Positions 31,310 through 40,143 of a stretch of DNA of 64,000 bases are shown here, one piece after another. Source of the DNA: Pseudomonas botevensis (GTDB lineage Bacteria; Pseudomonadota; Gammaproteobacteria; Pseudomonadales; Pseudomonadaceae); assembly GCF_019145475.1 (NCBI RefSeq), contig NZ_JAHTKI010000013.1, positions 79,997-143,996 of the forward strand. Reading direction: 5' to 3'. Position numbers and translations under genes: made by a program. Numbering within the stretch: position 1 is the stretch's first letter; every line of letters starts with the position of its first letter. Under the pieces are notes generated by a model. It ran no database searches, was not told the DNA's origin, and saw nothing but the letters and a program-made list of their open reading frames with translations.

Positions 31310-31421
31310 ACCGCGATTGGCCGCGACTTTTCACCCGCCCAAAAAAGCGGATCGAATTCGCTGCGAGGTGGTCAACCCACTTAAGCACTTCTCACGCCAT
31401 GTGCCACACGGAGGTCCACCT

Positions 31422-31586
31422 ATGACTATCCCGATCCCGGCGGAAACGCCCGATCCCAACATCGACAAACCGGTCCTGCCCGAGACCGAACCGCAACCGA
31501 TCCCCGAACAGGAACCACCGGGCACCACGCCACCACCGAAGGAAGAGCCGCCGACGACGATGCCGCCGGTGATTGTTTCGCCGTAG
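31422..31586 (+). CDS. Proline-rich 54-residue peptide
   Basis: 54 residues with a strong GGAGGT site 6 bases before ATG 31422. Nineteen residues are proline, many are Glu or Thr, and there is no Cys or aromatic residue (TPPPKEEPPTTMPPVIVSP at the end). No signal peptide or membrane segment is present. It should be an extended, disordered peptide. It lies divergent from glgE. Such short proline-rich peptides occur in Pseudomonas genomes without known function. The ribosome site and lack of in-frame stops support reality. Confidence 0.6.
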   Translation: MTIPIPAETPDPNIDKPVLPETEPQPIPEQEPPGTTPPPKEEPPTTMPPVIVSP

Positions 31587-31669
31587 GGGTGGATCGTAAC
31601 TGCCCGGGGTGACGTTTCTTCGAGCCAGGTGGATAGGTGATTCGTTCTGGATCGCTGGGTGAGGGGCAG

Positions 31670-32173
31670 TCAGTGCGGGGAATCGTCCTTCTCGAACACC
31701 TTCACGATCCTCGGCATCACACTGAAAATCCCCAACGCCAACAACGTACTGAGCACCGCCGTCGCCTCGCGCCCCAACCCGGCCGCGACGCCGATGGCGG
31801 CGGTCATCCATAGCCCGGCGGCGGTGGTCAGGCCCTTGACGTGGCCTTCGTCACCCTCATGGTTTTTCAGGATGGTGCCCGCCCCCAGAAACCCGATCCC
31901 GGCAATGACGCCCTGCACCACGCGGCTCATGGCGTCGGCCTGGGAGCCGGACAATTGCGGCACCAGCACAAACAGCGCCGCACCGAGAGCCACCAGCATG
32001 TGAGTCCGGACGCCAGCAGCCTTGCCCTTGTGTTCGCGCTCGAAGCCGAGAATCCCGCCCAGCAGCGCCGCCATCAACAGGCGCACGGTGATGCGGGTCA
32101 GTTGTGCGGCATCGCCAATGTCGGCGAACTCCGCTTGCAGGGTCACCCAGACTTCGTGCCACCAGGCGTCCAT
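31670..32173 (-). CDS. MgtC/SapB family inner-membrane protein
   Basis: 167 residues with four membrane segments. Family signatures: RLLMAALLGGILGFEREHKGKAAGVRTHMLVALGAALF and QGVIAGIGFLGAGTILK, then VKGLTTAAGLWMTAAIGVAAGLG. It resembles short SapB-type members without the C-terminal ACT-like domain of Salmonella MgtC. The family is linked to magnesium limitation, acid tolerance and membrane-potential control; the role of this copy is unknown. It stands alone and is divergent from the DUF3203 gene. Confidence 0.92.
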   Translation of the reverse strand: MDAWWHEVWVTLQAEFADIGDAAQLTRITVRLLMAALLGGILGFEREHKGKAAGVRTHMLVALGAALFVLVPQLSGSQADAMSRVVQGVIAGIGFLGAGTILKNHEGDEGHVKGLTTAAGLWMTAAIGVAAGLGREATAVLSTLLALGIFSVMPRIVKVFEKDDSPH

Positions 32174-32297
32174 CGCGCTGTCCTTGTGAAAGGTTCGATA
32201 GACGGTGGACAGCGCCGACCATTAATCGGTTGCGTAGAACGATCATTCGCACCCGCGCCCTAACCTTTCAACATCCACTGGAAAAAAGGACAGCCCC

Positions 32298-32531
32298 ATG
32301 AGCCTGCGCATCGAGAACCAGACCTGCTTTTTCGCCACCGAAAAGGGTGAGCAAATCCGTCTGTGCGGCGACCTGACCGTGATCACCGACAGCGAAAAGG
32401 CCATGTCGGCCGTGGAGATCGAGGGCCGGCGCATCTACATCACCGAAGCCGAGGCGGACGCGTTGACCGTCGCAGGTGCCACCGACGGTCGCAAACACCT
32501 GAAAGCCGATAGCGGTGATTCGGTGATTTGA
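32298..32531 (+). CDS. DUF3203 family protein
   Basis: 77 residues, acidic and cytoplasmic (MSLRIENQTCFFATEKGE; MSAVEIEGRRIYITEAEADALTVAGA). The sequence matches the small DUF3203 family restricted mainly to Pseudomonas. The start has GGA-rich sequence upstream (AAAAAAGGACAGCCCC). No function is known. It stands alone between the MgtC and ccoG genes. Confidence 0.82.
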   Translation: MSLRIENQTCFFATEKGEQIRLCGDLTVITDSEKAMSAVEIEGRRIYITEAEADALTVAGATDGRKHLKADSGDSVI

Positions 32532-32726
32532 CTGACCCCGGTCAACGTGCATCGCAGGCGTCTGGGATAGGCGTCCGCGCCCCGTCGGCCGGGCTGCTTC
32601 AAGTTGTCGCAGGCGTTGCGTAAAAATCCATCTGATACGCTTTTTATTGAAATACCTGAGTCTGTTATGCAAACAGATCGGCGCTCATAGTGCTCTGGCC
32701 TGATGGAGGCTGATGAGCTAAAGACC

Positions 32727-34157
32727 ATGAGCGAACAAATCCCCGTCCGAACCGTAGAAGCAACGCCAACCATTAAAAAAGTGCCGGCCCGTCCAATGAA
32801 GACGAAGGCCGCCTCCAGCGACAACCAGATCTTCACCCGCAGCTTCACCGGCCTGTTCCGAACCCTGCGCATGAGCGGCGCGGGGTTTCTGTTTTTGCTG
32901 TTCTTCGGCACCGTCTGGCTGAACTGGGGCGGTCGCCAGGCCGTACTCTGGGATCTTTCCGAAAGCAAATTCCATATCTTCGGTGCGACGTTCTGGCCGC
33001 AGGATTTCATTCTGCTGTCGGCACTGCTGATCATCGCCGCGTTCGGCCTGTTCGCGATCACCGTGTTCGCCGGGCGGGTCTGGTGCGGTTACACCTGCCC
33101 ACAGAGTTCGTGGACGTGGATTTTCATGTGGTGCGAGAAGATCACCGAGGGTGAGCGCAACCAGCGGATCAAGCTGCAAGCCGCACCGTGGAGCCTGAAC
33201 AAACTGGCCCGGCGCGCAGCCAAGCACAGCCTTTGGCTGGCAATCAGCGTACTGACCGGCCTGACCTTCGTCGGTTACTTCGCGCCGATCCGGCCATTGG
33301 CCGAGGAACTGCTGACCCTGCAGATCGGCGGCGTCAGCCTGTTCTGGGTGCTGTTCTTTACCGCCGCCACCTACATCAACGCCGGTTGGCTGCGCGAAGC
33401 AGTGTGCATGCACATGTGTCCGTATGCGCGGTTCCAGAGCGTGATGTTCGACAAGGACACCCTGGCGATTTCCTACGACGTGGCCCGTGGTGAAAACCGT
33501 GGCCCGCGCAAACGCGAGGTCAAACCCGCCGAGGCCGGCCTCGGTGACTGCATCGACTGTCAGCTGTGTGTGCAGGTGTGTCCGACCGGCATCGACATCC
33601 GCGACGGTCTGCAAATGGAGTGCATCGGTTGCGCCGCGTGCATCGATGCCTGCGACTCGATCATGGACAAGATGAACTATCCGCGCGGCCTGATCCGCTA
33701 CACCTCCGAGCGCGAGTTGCAGGGTGGCAAGACGCACCTGCTGCGACCCCGCTTGATCGGTTACGTCGCGGTGCTGGTGGTGATGATCGGCGCGCTGGCC
33801 CTGGCGCTGGCCGAACGACCGATGGTGTCGCTGGACGTGACCAAGGATCGCGGGCTGTTCCGTGAAAACGGCCAGGGCCAGATCGAGAACATCTACACCC
33901 TCAAGGTGATCAACAAGACCCAGCAGCGCCAGGAATACAACCTGAGCCTGGTCGATGGCGATGGCTTTCAGCTGCAAGGCAAGACCGACCTGAGTCTGGC
34001 GCCCGGCGAAATTGTCGACGTGCCAGTGTCGGTGGCGATGACCACGGATCGTCCGGCCAGCAGTTCGCAGACCTTGAGCTTCAAGATTGCCGATAGCGAT
34101 GAGCCTGAGGTTTACAGCGTGGCCAAAAGCAGGTTTGTGGCGCCGATGAATCGCTGA
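32727..34157 (+). CDS. ccoG: Cytochrome cbb3 oxidase accessory ferredoxin CcoG (FixG/RdxA)
   Basis: 476 residues from ATG 32727 (MSEQIPVRTVEA, the usual CcoG N-terminus); an in-frame ATG eight codons earlier is less likely. Inner-membrane iron-sulfur protein with about five membrane segments, a conserved VWCGYTCPQSSWTW motif, and two [4Fe-4S] clusters at about 274-312 (CIDCQLCVQVCPTG and CIGCAACIDACDS). A C-terminal periplasmic Ig-like domain follows. CcoG acts as a cupric reductase in cbb3 oxidase copper-site assembly in other proteobacteria. The usual partners ccoNOQP/ccoH are absent here, but an orphan ccoN lies 21 kb downstream. No clear Anr box was seen upstream. Confidence 0.95.
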   Translation: MSEQIPVRTVEATPTIKKVPARPMKTKAASSDNQIFTRSFTGLFRTLRMSGAGFLFLLFFGTVWLNWGGRQAVLWDLSESKFHIFGATFWPQDFILLSALLIIAAFGLFAITVFAGRVWCGYTCPQSSWTWIFMWCEKITEGERNQRIKLQAAPWSLNKLARRAAKHSLWLAISVLTGLTFVGYFAPIRPLAEELLTLQIGGVSLFWVLFFTAATYINAGWLREAVCMHMCPYARFQSVMFDKDTLAISYDVARGENRGPRKREVKPAEAGLGDCIDCQLCVQVCPTGIDIRDGLQMECIGCAACIDACDSIMDKMNYPRGLIRYTSERELQGGKTHLLRPRLIGYVAVLVVMIGALALALAERPMVSLDVTKDRGLFRENGQGQIENIYTLKVINKTQQRQEYNLSLVDGDGFQLQGKTDLSLAPGEIVDVPVSVAMTTDRPASSSQTLSFKIADSDEPEVYSVAKSRFVAPMNR

Positions 34158-34170
34158 GCCGCTAGAATCC

Positions 34171-34330
34171 CCCCTCACCTCAACCCCCTCCCCAAAGTGG
34201 GCGAGGGGGAAAGGGAGCTGATTTGCTGGCTGTTCAAACCTGAGTTCAACTCGATATTTCAGGTCGATAATTTTCTGCAGCAACCCTCGGTCAGTCCCCT
34301 CTCCCTCCGGGAGAGGCTCAGGGTGAGGGG
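34171..34330. repeat. Composite intergenic inverted repeat, copy 1
   Basis: A 160-base element bounded by CCCCTCACC and GGTGAGGGG. Inside are CCCCTCTCCCTCCGGGAGAGG near the right end and an inner ACCTGA...TCAGGT pair. A second copy with the same architecture is at 51918-52094. It ends in GGGGCTTTTTT and can act as a transcription terminator after ccoG. Confidence 0.7.
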
Positions 34331-34360
34331 CTTTTTTCCATACCAGCCACAAGGCCATCG

Positions 34361-35770
34361 ATGAAACGCTACGAAAAATTCGCCGACGACATCGCTGAAC
34401 TGATCCGCTCCGGCGTCCTCGGCCCCGGCCAGCGGGTGCCCTCGGTGCGCTACGCCAGCCAGACCTACGGCGTCAGCCCGTCCACGGTGTTCCAGGCCTA
34501 CTACCTGCTCGAACGCCGGGGCCTGATCCGCGCCCGGCCGCGCTCGGGCTACTTCGTCAATGCCCACGCGCCGAGTCCGTTCTCGGAGCCGGTGATCAGC
34601 AGCCAGGTCAACGAGTCCACCGAAGTCGACGTCAGCGAACTGGTGTTCTCGGTGCTGGAGTCCATCAAGGACCCAAGCACCGTGCCCTTCGGTTCGGCGT
34701 TCCCCAGCCCGACCCTGTTCCCGCTGCAACGCCTGTCGCGTTCACTGGCGAGTGCAGCGCGGGAGATGGATCCGCGCATGGTGGTCACCGACATGTCGCC
34801 GGGCAACCCGCAACTGCGTCGGCAGATCGCCCTGCGCTACATGGTCGGCGGGTTGATGCTGCCGATGGAAGAACTGTTGATCACCAACGGCGCTCTTGAA
34901 GCGCTGAACCTGTGCCTGCAAGCGGTGACCGAACCCGGCGATCTGGTCGCCATCGAAGCCCCGGCGTTTTACGCCAGCCTGCAAGTGCTGGAGCGGTTGA
35001 AACTCAAGGCCGTGGAAATTCCCGTGCATCCACGGGACGGCATCGATCTCGGCGTGCTCGCCCAGACCCTTGAGCGCCATCCGATCAAGGCGTGCTGGTG
35101 CATGACCAGTTTCCAGAACCCGATGGGGGCGACCATGCCCGAGGCGAAGAAACAGGAGCTGGTCGAGCTGCTGCGCCGGCATCAGGTGCCGCTGATTGAG
35201 GATGACGTCTACGCCGAGCTGTATTACGGCCAGCAAGCGCCGAAACCGGCCAAGGCGTTCGACACCGAAGGTCTGGTGATGCATTGCGGCTCGTTCGCCA
35301 AGAGCCTGGCCCCCGGCTACCGCATCGGTTGGGTCGCCGCCGGCCGTTACGCGCAAAAGATCGAGCGGCTGAAACTGATGACCTCGCTGTGCGCCTCGAT
35401 GCCGGCCCAGGCCGCCATCGCCGACTACCTGCAACACGGCGGCTACGACCGTCACCTGCGCAAATTGCGCTACGCCCTGGAAGAACAGCAAAGCGCCATG
35501 CTTGCGGCCATCGCCCGCTACTTCCCGGCGCAGACCCGGGTCAGCCAACCGGCCGGCGGCTACTTTCTGTGGCTGGAACTGCCACCGCAGATGGACTCGC
35601 TGAAGTTGTTCCAGATGGCCCTGGCGCAAGGCATCAGTATCGCGCCAGGACCGATTTTTTCACCGGCCCAACGCTTTCGAAACTGCATTCGTCTGAACTA
35701 TGGCAGCCCGTGGACCGAGGACTCGGAAAAAGCGATGGAAACATTGGGGCGAATTGTGCGGTCGTTCTGA
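34361..35770 (+). CDS. MocR-type regulator (GntR HTH plus aminotransferase domain)
   Basis: 469 residues. The N-terminal winged helix of the GntR family (ADDIAELIRSGVLGPGQRVPSVR; GVSPSTVFQAYYLLERRGLI, residues 1-70) is joined to a class-I aminotransferase fold. The PLP Lys is in CGSFAKSLAPGYRIGWV (about 313), with SFQNPMGATMP and the terminal RNCIRLNYG Arg also present. MocR proteins sense PLP or amino compounds and control nearby genes. In P. aeruginosa a similar gene (PA4132) sits next to a ccoG-like gene, and the same order is seen here. Target genes are not evident. Its own promoter must lie within or after the repeat element at 34171-34330. Confidence 0.92.
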   Translation: MKRYEKFADDIAELIRSGVLGPGQRVPSVRYASQTYGVSPSTVFQAYYLLERRGLIRARPRSGYFVNAHAPSPFSEPVISSQVNESTEVDVSELVFSVLESIKDPSTVPFGSAFPSPTLFPLQRLSRSLASAAREMDPRMVVTDMSPGNPQLRRQIALRYMVGGLMLPMEELLITNGALEALNLCLQAVTEPGDLVAIEAPAFYASLQVLERLKLKAVEIPVHPRDGIDLGVLAQTLERHPIKACWCMTSFQNPMGATMPEAKKQELVELLRRHQVPLIEDDVYAELYYGQQAPKPAKAFDTEGLVMHCGSFAKSLAPGYRIGWVAAGRYAQKIERLKLMTSLCASMPAQAAIADYLQHGGYDRHLRKLRYALEEQQSAMLAAIARYFPAQTRVSQPAGGYFLWLELPPQMDSLKLFQMALAQGISIAPGPIFSPAQRFRNCIRLNYGSPWTEDSEKAMETLGRIVRSF

Positions 35771-35790
35771 ACCCGCCACTGCCCAAATAA

Positions 35791-35824
35791 AAAAGTCCTG
35801 CCGATCACTATCGGCAGGACTTTT
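35791..35824. terminator. Perfect bidirectional intrinsic terminator
   Basis: AAAAGTCCTGCCGAT at 35791-35805 and ATCGGCAGGACTTTT at 35810-35824 form a perfect 15-pair stem with a 4-base loop (CACT). T and A tracts on both sides make it work for the MocR gene (+) and the unknown gene (-) that end here. Confidence 0.9.
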
Positions 35825-35844
35825 CAATCACGCATTCAAACGAC

Positions 35845-36447
35845 TCAATCAGACGGATCGTTCGATAACGGAACGTCTTTCACCTGTATATCGAAGTTCA
35901 CACCGAACGGATCGTGCAGCAGGTGCTGCCCCTCAATCCGGGTTTGCGAAAAGTAGCGTTGATTATCCAGTTCCAGACGGCCAGGTTGCTCGTAGAGATA
36001 AATCGGCCCCTTGATCTCATTGTCCGAAGACGCTTTTTTCGCGACGTTCAACATCCTGACAGTCCCGGGAGAAACACTTTCCAGGAAAAACCGGGTCGGC
36101 TCGGTTCGATCAACGACCACCCATTGCTTTTCAAATGTCTGTTGCCCCTGCCCATCCCGAATGTTCTCCATGCTCAAGAGTTTTCCAAGAAACATCCCTG
36201 GCGTGGCCACACGCAGCGTGTAACGTTCTTCTTCAGAGTGAAAGTTGATCAACAACGGCTCAGTGTCTTCCCTGTCAGCGACTGTCAGGAAGCCGCCTTC
36301 ATTCTGCAACTGGCGGTTATATTCCGCGCGCTGAGCCGGCGTCAGACGCTTGCGCTTCAGCCTGGCCTCCATCAACTGATAGTTCAGAACCAACGGCTTG
36401 CCTTTATAAAAAAGGTTGGCCTTGAACGATTTTTTCGGGCTTTCCAT
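35845..36447 (-). CDS. Unknown protein, 200 residues
   Basis: Read from ATG 36447 (GGAAG upstream); a GTG three codons earlier is possible. The protein is polar with many Lys, Arg, Glu and Gln, has no signal peptide or membrane segment, and appears rich in beta strands (PLLINFHSEEERYTLRVATPGMF; KQWVVVDRTEPTRFFLESVSPG). The KRKRLTPAQRAEYNRQLQNEGG segment is helical. I do not recognise the family. GC content is lower than in neighbours, as for the small gene just upstream (36506-36676), and the two may form one transcription unit, possibly acquired. The end is set by the shared terminator at 35791-35824. Confidence 0.7.
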   Translation of the reverse strand: MESPKKSFKANLFYKGKPLVLNYQLMEARLKRKRLTPAQRAEYNRQLQNEGGFLTVADREDTEPLLINFHSEEERYTLRVATPGMFLGKLLSMENIRDGQGQQTFEKQWVVVDRTEPTRFFLESVSPGTVRMLNVAKKASSDNEIKGPIYLYEQPGRLELDNQRYFSQTRIEGQHLLHDPFGVNFDIQVKDVPLSNDPSD

Positions 36448-36505
36448 ACTTACCACACTTCCATTTCAATATCAGGTAATTATCAAAAAACAATAAATAA
36501 CTTAA

Positions 36506-36676
36506 TTATTTATCTTCAGAAACAACTTCGCGCTTGCGGCGCTCAAGAATAAACTTGTCCGCCAGATCGGCAATAATCTTCAAAATTTCCGGCGGCATGG
36601 TCAGCGTAAAAGTCTTGGTCAGGGTTTTCGCCACGAAATCACTCCACAGCGCTACTTCATCTTCATAAAGATCCAT
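36506..36676 (-). CDS. Unknown small protein, 56 residues
   Basis: Starts at ATG 36676 with AAGGAG 8 bases upstream; a start six codons earlier lacks such a site. 56 residues, mostly helical (YEDEVALWSDFVAKTLTKTF; LKIIADLADKFILERRKREV), with no export signal. It precedes the 200-residue unknown gene by 58 bases on the same strand, in AT-richer DNA. The pair could be an operon; a toxin-antitoxin or immunity arrangement is possible but unsupported. Confidence 0.6.
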   Translation of the reverse strand: MDLYEDEVALWSDFVAKTLTKTFTLTMPPEILKIIADLADKFILERRKREVVSEDK

Positions 36677-36868
36677 TTTCAAACTCCTTTTCATTAATAT
36701 TTAAACCTTGCTCGCTGCAAGGCAAACAAAGAATATCCAACGAGCAGATTCAACTCAACAGCCGACCATGGAACTTACCGTACAAATAATTTCAGGCTCA
36801 AACATATCAAACAGTGCAACTAACAACTTACAAAGAAGATACCCAGCAAATACGGGACTGCAAAACAA

Positions 36869-36905
36869 AAAACCACCTCCCCTTTTACATCAAGGGAGAT
36901 GGTTT
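36869..36905 (-). terminator. Intrinsic terminator after the SDR gene
   Basis: On the minus strand AAACCATCTCCCTT pairs with AAGGGGAGGTGGTTT (one mismatch, one bulge) and is followed by TTTTTTGTTTTG. It is well placed about 70 bases after the stop of the short-chain dehydrogenase gene. Confidence 0.8.
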
Positions 36906-36974
36906 CGCTATTTATTTAAAAATTTAACAACGCTGAACAATAGCCCCGGCGTTAAAGATGAACAGCCAGAAGGA

Positions 36975-37721
36975 CTAGCGCCCGCCACCCAGGTCGACAA
37001 ACGTTCCCGTCGCATACGAGGCCTTGTCCGACAGCAACCAGACAATCGCTTCCGCCACTTCATCCGGCCGGCCGCCACGGGCCATCGGGATGGCCGATTC
37101 CAGTTTGCTGACCCGGTCCGGGTCGCCGCTCAAGGCGTGGAAATCGGTGTAGATGTAGCCCGGACGCACCGCGTTGACCCGAATCCCCTCGCCCGCCACT
37201 TCCTTGGACAAGCCGATGGTGAAGGTGTCGAGCGCGCCTTTGGAAGCGGCGTAGTCGACGTACTCATTGGGCGAGCCCAGGCGCGCAGCGACCGAAGACA
37301 CGTTGACGATGCTGCCGCCCTGCCCGCCGTGCTTGGGCGACATGCGCAGGATCGCATGCTTGGCGCAGAGAATCGGCGCCAGAACGTTGGTCTTCATGAT
37401 TTTGAGAATGCGGAATTCGGACATTTCGTCGACCCGCGATTTGTGCCCGACGGTGCCGGCGTTGTTCACCAGAGCGGTGACCCGGCCCAGTTCGGTGTCG
37501 ACCCGGTGAAACAGGGCGACCACTTCGTCTTCGATACTGACATCGGCGCGGACCGCAATGGCTTGGGCGCCCAGTGCGCGGACTTGCTCCAGCACGCTTT
37601 GCGCGGCCTGTTCGTCCGCCTGGTAGTTGATGCAGATCCGATAGCCTTGCTCAGCAGCCAACAGCGCGGTGGCGGCCCCGATTCCGCGCCCGCCGCCGGT
37701 GATCACAATGACTTTATCCAT
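36975..37721 (-). CDS. Short-chain dehydrogenase/reductase (SDR)
   Basis: 248 residues from ATG 37721 (MDKVIVITGGGRGIG), preferred because longer versions add low-quality sequence. Classical SDR: cofactor motif TGGGRGIG at residues 8-15, LVNNAG near 85-90, catalytic Ser in VNVSSVAA (about 142), and Tyr/Lys in YVDYAASKGA (about 157 and 161). The family oxidises or reduces sugars, alcohols or acyl-ACP with NAD(P)(H). RADVSIEDEV after the second strand has acidic character. Substrate unknown. It is a single gene with its own terminator. Confidence 0.92.
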   Translation of the reverse strand: MDKVIVITGGGRGIGAATALLAAEQGYRICINYQADEQAAQSVLEQVRALGAQAIAVRADVSIEDEVVALFHRVDTELGRVTALVNNAGTVGHKSRVDEMSEFRILKIMKTNVLAPILCAKHAILRMSPKHGGQGGSIVNVSSVAARLGSPNEYVDYAASKGALDTFTIGLSKEVAGEGIRVNAVRPGYIYTDFHALSGDPDRVSKLESAIPMARGGRPDEVAEAIVWLLSDKASYATGTFVDLGGGR

Positions 37722-37886
37722 GCTGGCCTTCCCCCAAATGCACTCGTAACAGTCGGGGGGAAGAATAACCGTCATTGCCGGGTTTTGCATAAGTCTGTGC
37801 CGGCAGACATGACGCCTTCGCGGGCAACCGCTCACGCAAGATCCCGGGGAGCGCGGCTTGCCCGTGCAGAACGATGACTCGGTGGG

Positions 37887-39968
37887 TCAGACCGCCGTCA
37901 GGCGCTTGTCCCGCGTCACGCTCTGGATAAAGCGATCCGCCGGCATCGGATGGCCGAGCAGGTAGCCTTGCAGGGAATCACAGCCCAGTTGCGTCAGGAA
38001 GTCCTGCTGCACGCCGGTTTCGACACCTTCGGCAACAATTCGCAGCCCCAGGGCCTGCCCCAGCGCGACAATCGCCGAAACGATGGCGGCGTCATCGCTG
38101 TCGCGCTCCAGGTCGCGCACGAAACCGCGATCGATTTTCAGCTCATTGGCCGGCAGACGCTTGAGGTACATCAGGCTCGAATAACCGGTGCCGAAATCGT
38201 CGATCGACAAATCGACGCCCATGTCGGACAGCTCTTGCAGCACCGTCATGCTCGCATCGGCGTCGCTCATGGCGGTGGTTTCGGTGATTTCCAGGGTCAG
38301 GCTGTTGGCCGGCAAATGGTGGGTCGCCAGCGCATTCGCCACGCTCTGCACCAGTCCCGCGTGGCAGAACTGCAACGCCGACAGGTTCACCGCGATACGC
38401 CAGTCGGTATGGCCGAGGACGTACCACTCGCGCATCTGCCGGCAGGCTTCATTGAGCACCCAATCGCCGATGGGGATGATCAGGCCGGTTTTTTCCGCCA
38501 GATCGATGAACTTGTCCGGCATCAGCATGCCGTGGGTCGGATGCTCCCAGCGCAGCAGCGCCTCGGCTCCTACCGGAAGACCGTCGGCGGCATCGAACTT
38601 GGGCTGGTAATGCAGGCTGAATTCATTGTGTTCCAGTGCCGCGCGCAGGTCCTGCAACAGTTGCAGTTGCTTGCGCGCGTTGTTGTTCATCGACGCGTCG
38701 AAGAAGCTGTAGCCGTTCTTGCCGCCGCCCTTGGCGTGGTACATCGCGGCGTCGGCGTTCATCAGCAGTTCCTGGGCGTTCTGGCCGTTGCCGGGGAACA
38801 GCGCGATGCCGACGCTGGCGGAAATCTGCAAATCGTGATCGGCCACCCGGAACGACTGCGCAATCAACCCGACCTGGCGCGCCGCCAGACCCAGTGCGTC
38901 GTTGGGCTCGTTGAGGCGCACCAGCAGGACAAATTCATCGCCGCCGATCCGCGCCAGCGTGTCGAGGCTGCGCAGGTCCTCACGCAGACGCACCGCCACT
39001 TCGCGTAACAACTGATCGCCCATGTGATGGCCGAAAGCGTCGTTGACCGGTTTGAAGCCGTCCAGATCGATGAACATCAGCGCAAAACAACCACCCTGCT
39101 CGTTGACCTTCTTCATCGCCTGATTGATCCGGTCGTCCAGCAACAGGCGATTGGGCAGACCGGTGAGGGTGTCGTGCAGCGCCAGTTGGGTCAGTTCACG
39201 GTTGGCGACGGTCAGCGAATGGGCCAGATCGGCGGTGCGTGCTTCGAGGCGCGCGTCGAGGATCGACGTCAGCAAGGCGATGGTTAGCACCGCCAGGGTG
39301 GTGATCAGCACCAGATTATCGAGGCCGTTGCCGTTCAGGCCGCTGAGCGCCGCGCCGCAGAAGCTGCCTTCGGGAAAACGCGCCGCCGCCATGCCGGTGT
39401 AATGCATGCCGACGATCGCCACGCCCATGACAATCGCTGCCCCGGCACGGAACAGCCGCACGTAAGGCGACTGCTGACGCAGGCGAAAGGCGATCCACAA
39501 CGCCGCCGCCGACGCCCCGACAGCAATGAGCAAAGAAGCGCCGAACAGGGTCGGGTCGTAGTCGATACCCGGCTGCATGCGCATGGCCGCCATGCCGGTG
39601 TAATGCATGGTGCTGATGCCGGCGCCCATGATCAAGGCGCCGAAGGCCAGTTGCCACGCGGGCAGTTTCGGTTGGCTGACCAGCCACAAGGCAAAGCCGC
39701 AGGACAACACCGCGATCAACAGCGACAGGGCCGTGAGCCCGGTGTCATAACCCAGGCTGATCGGCAGCTTGAAGGCCAGCATGCCGATGAAGTGCATCGA
39801 CCAGACACCGACGCCCATGGCAAACGCGCCACCGGCCGTCCACAAATGCACGGCACGTCCCTTGGCGGTGGCAATGCGCCCGGTGAGATCGAGAGCGGTG
39901 TACGACGCGAGGATCGCCACACACAGCGAAATAAAAACCAGCGTGAAGGAATAGTTACCGATGAGCAT
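37887..39968 (-). CDS. mucR: MHYT-GGDEF-EAL cyclic-di-GMP enzyme, MucR-like
   Basis: 693 residues from ATG 39968 (MLIGNYSFTLVFISLCVAILASYTA, the usual MucR-type start); a GTG six codons earlier is possible. The N-terminal 225 residues form a seven-helix MHYT sensor with MHFIG, MHYTGMAAMR and MHYTGMAAARF. The diguanylate cyclase domain has an intact RIGGDEF (about 342-346). The phosphodiesterase domain has an intact GAEALLRWEHP (about 467-471), plus VNLSALQF and DDFGTGYSSL. MucR of P. aeruginosa provides c-di-GMP for alginate synthesis and has this architecture and size. The MHYT domain may sense NO, O2 or CO through copper. Confidence 0.9.
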   Translation of the reverse strand: MLIGNYSFTLVFISLCVAILASYTALDLTGRIATAKGRAVHLWTAGGAFAMGVGVWSMHFIGMLAFKLPISLGYDTGLTALSLLIAVLSCGFALWLVSQPKLPAWQLAFGALIMGAGISTMHYTGMAAMRMQPGIDYDPTLFGASLLIAVGASAAALWIAFRLRQQSPYVRLFRAGAAIVMGVAIVGMHYTGMAAARFPEGSFCGAALSGLNGNGLDNLVLITTLAVLTIALLTSILDARLEARTADLAHSLTVANRELTQLALHDTLTGLPNRLLLDDRINQAMKKVNEQGGCFALMFIDLDGFKPVNDAFGHHMGDQLLREVAVRLREDLRSLDTLARIGGDEFVLLVRLNEPNDALGLAARQVGLIAQSFRVADHDLQISASVGIALFPGNGQNAQELLMNADAAMYHAKGGGKNGYSFFDASMNNNARKQLQLLQDLRAALEHNEFSLHYQPKFDAADGLPVGAEALLRWEHPTHGMLMPDKFIDLAEKTGLIIPIGDWVLNEACRQMREWYVLGHTDWRIAVNLSALQFCHAGLVQSVANALATHHLPANSLTLEITETTAMSDADASMTVLQELSDMGVDLSIDDFGTGYSSLMYLKRLPANELKIDRGFVRDLERDSDDAAIVSAIVALGQALGLRIVAEGVETGVQQDFLTQLGCDSLQGYLLGHPMPADRFIQSVTRDKRLTAV

Positions 39969-40143
39969 GGGAGTTCTCGTGACCACCCCACCGTAGCGCG
40001 TCCGTTCTCGGCGAGGGTAAATGCGCCGATTGTACTGATTGCACAGAAGAACGCACTGACAAAGTAGTCAATTTGCCATCAAGCCGATGAAACGCTTGTT
40101 TGATCGGCCCCACCCCTCTAATCCGGTAGCCGGCGTTGACCGA

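Noticed and set aside
36506..36676. Toxin-antitoxin interpretation of the small gene next to the 200-residue unknown
   Set aside because: Neither protein shows a known toxin or DNA-binding antitoxin motif, and the spacing is not the usual overlap.
37808..37868. REP-like palindrome after the MHYT-GGDEF-EAL gene region
   Set aside because: Fragments of REP text (CTTCGCGGGCAA and GCGGCTTGCCCG) are present but the arms do not pair well; too degenerate to list as an element.
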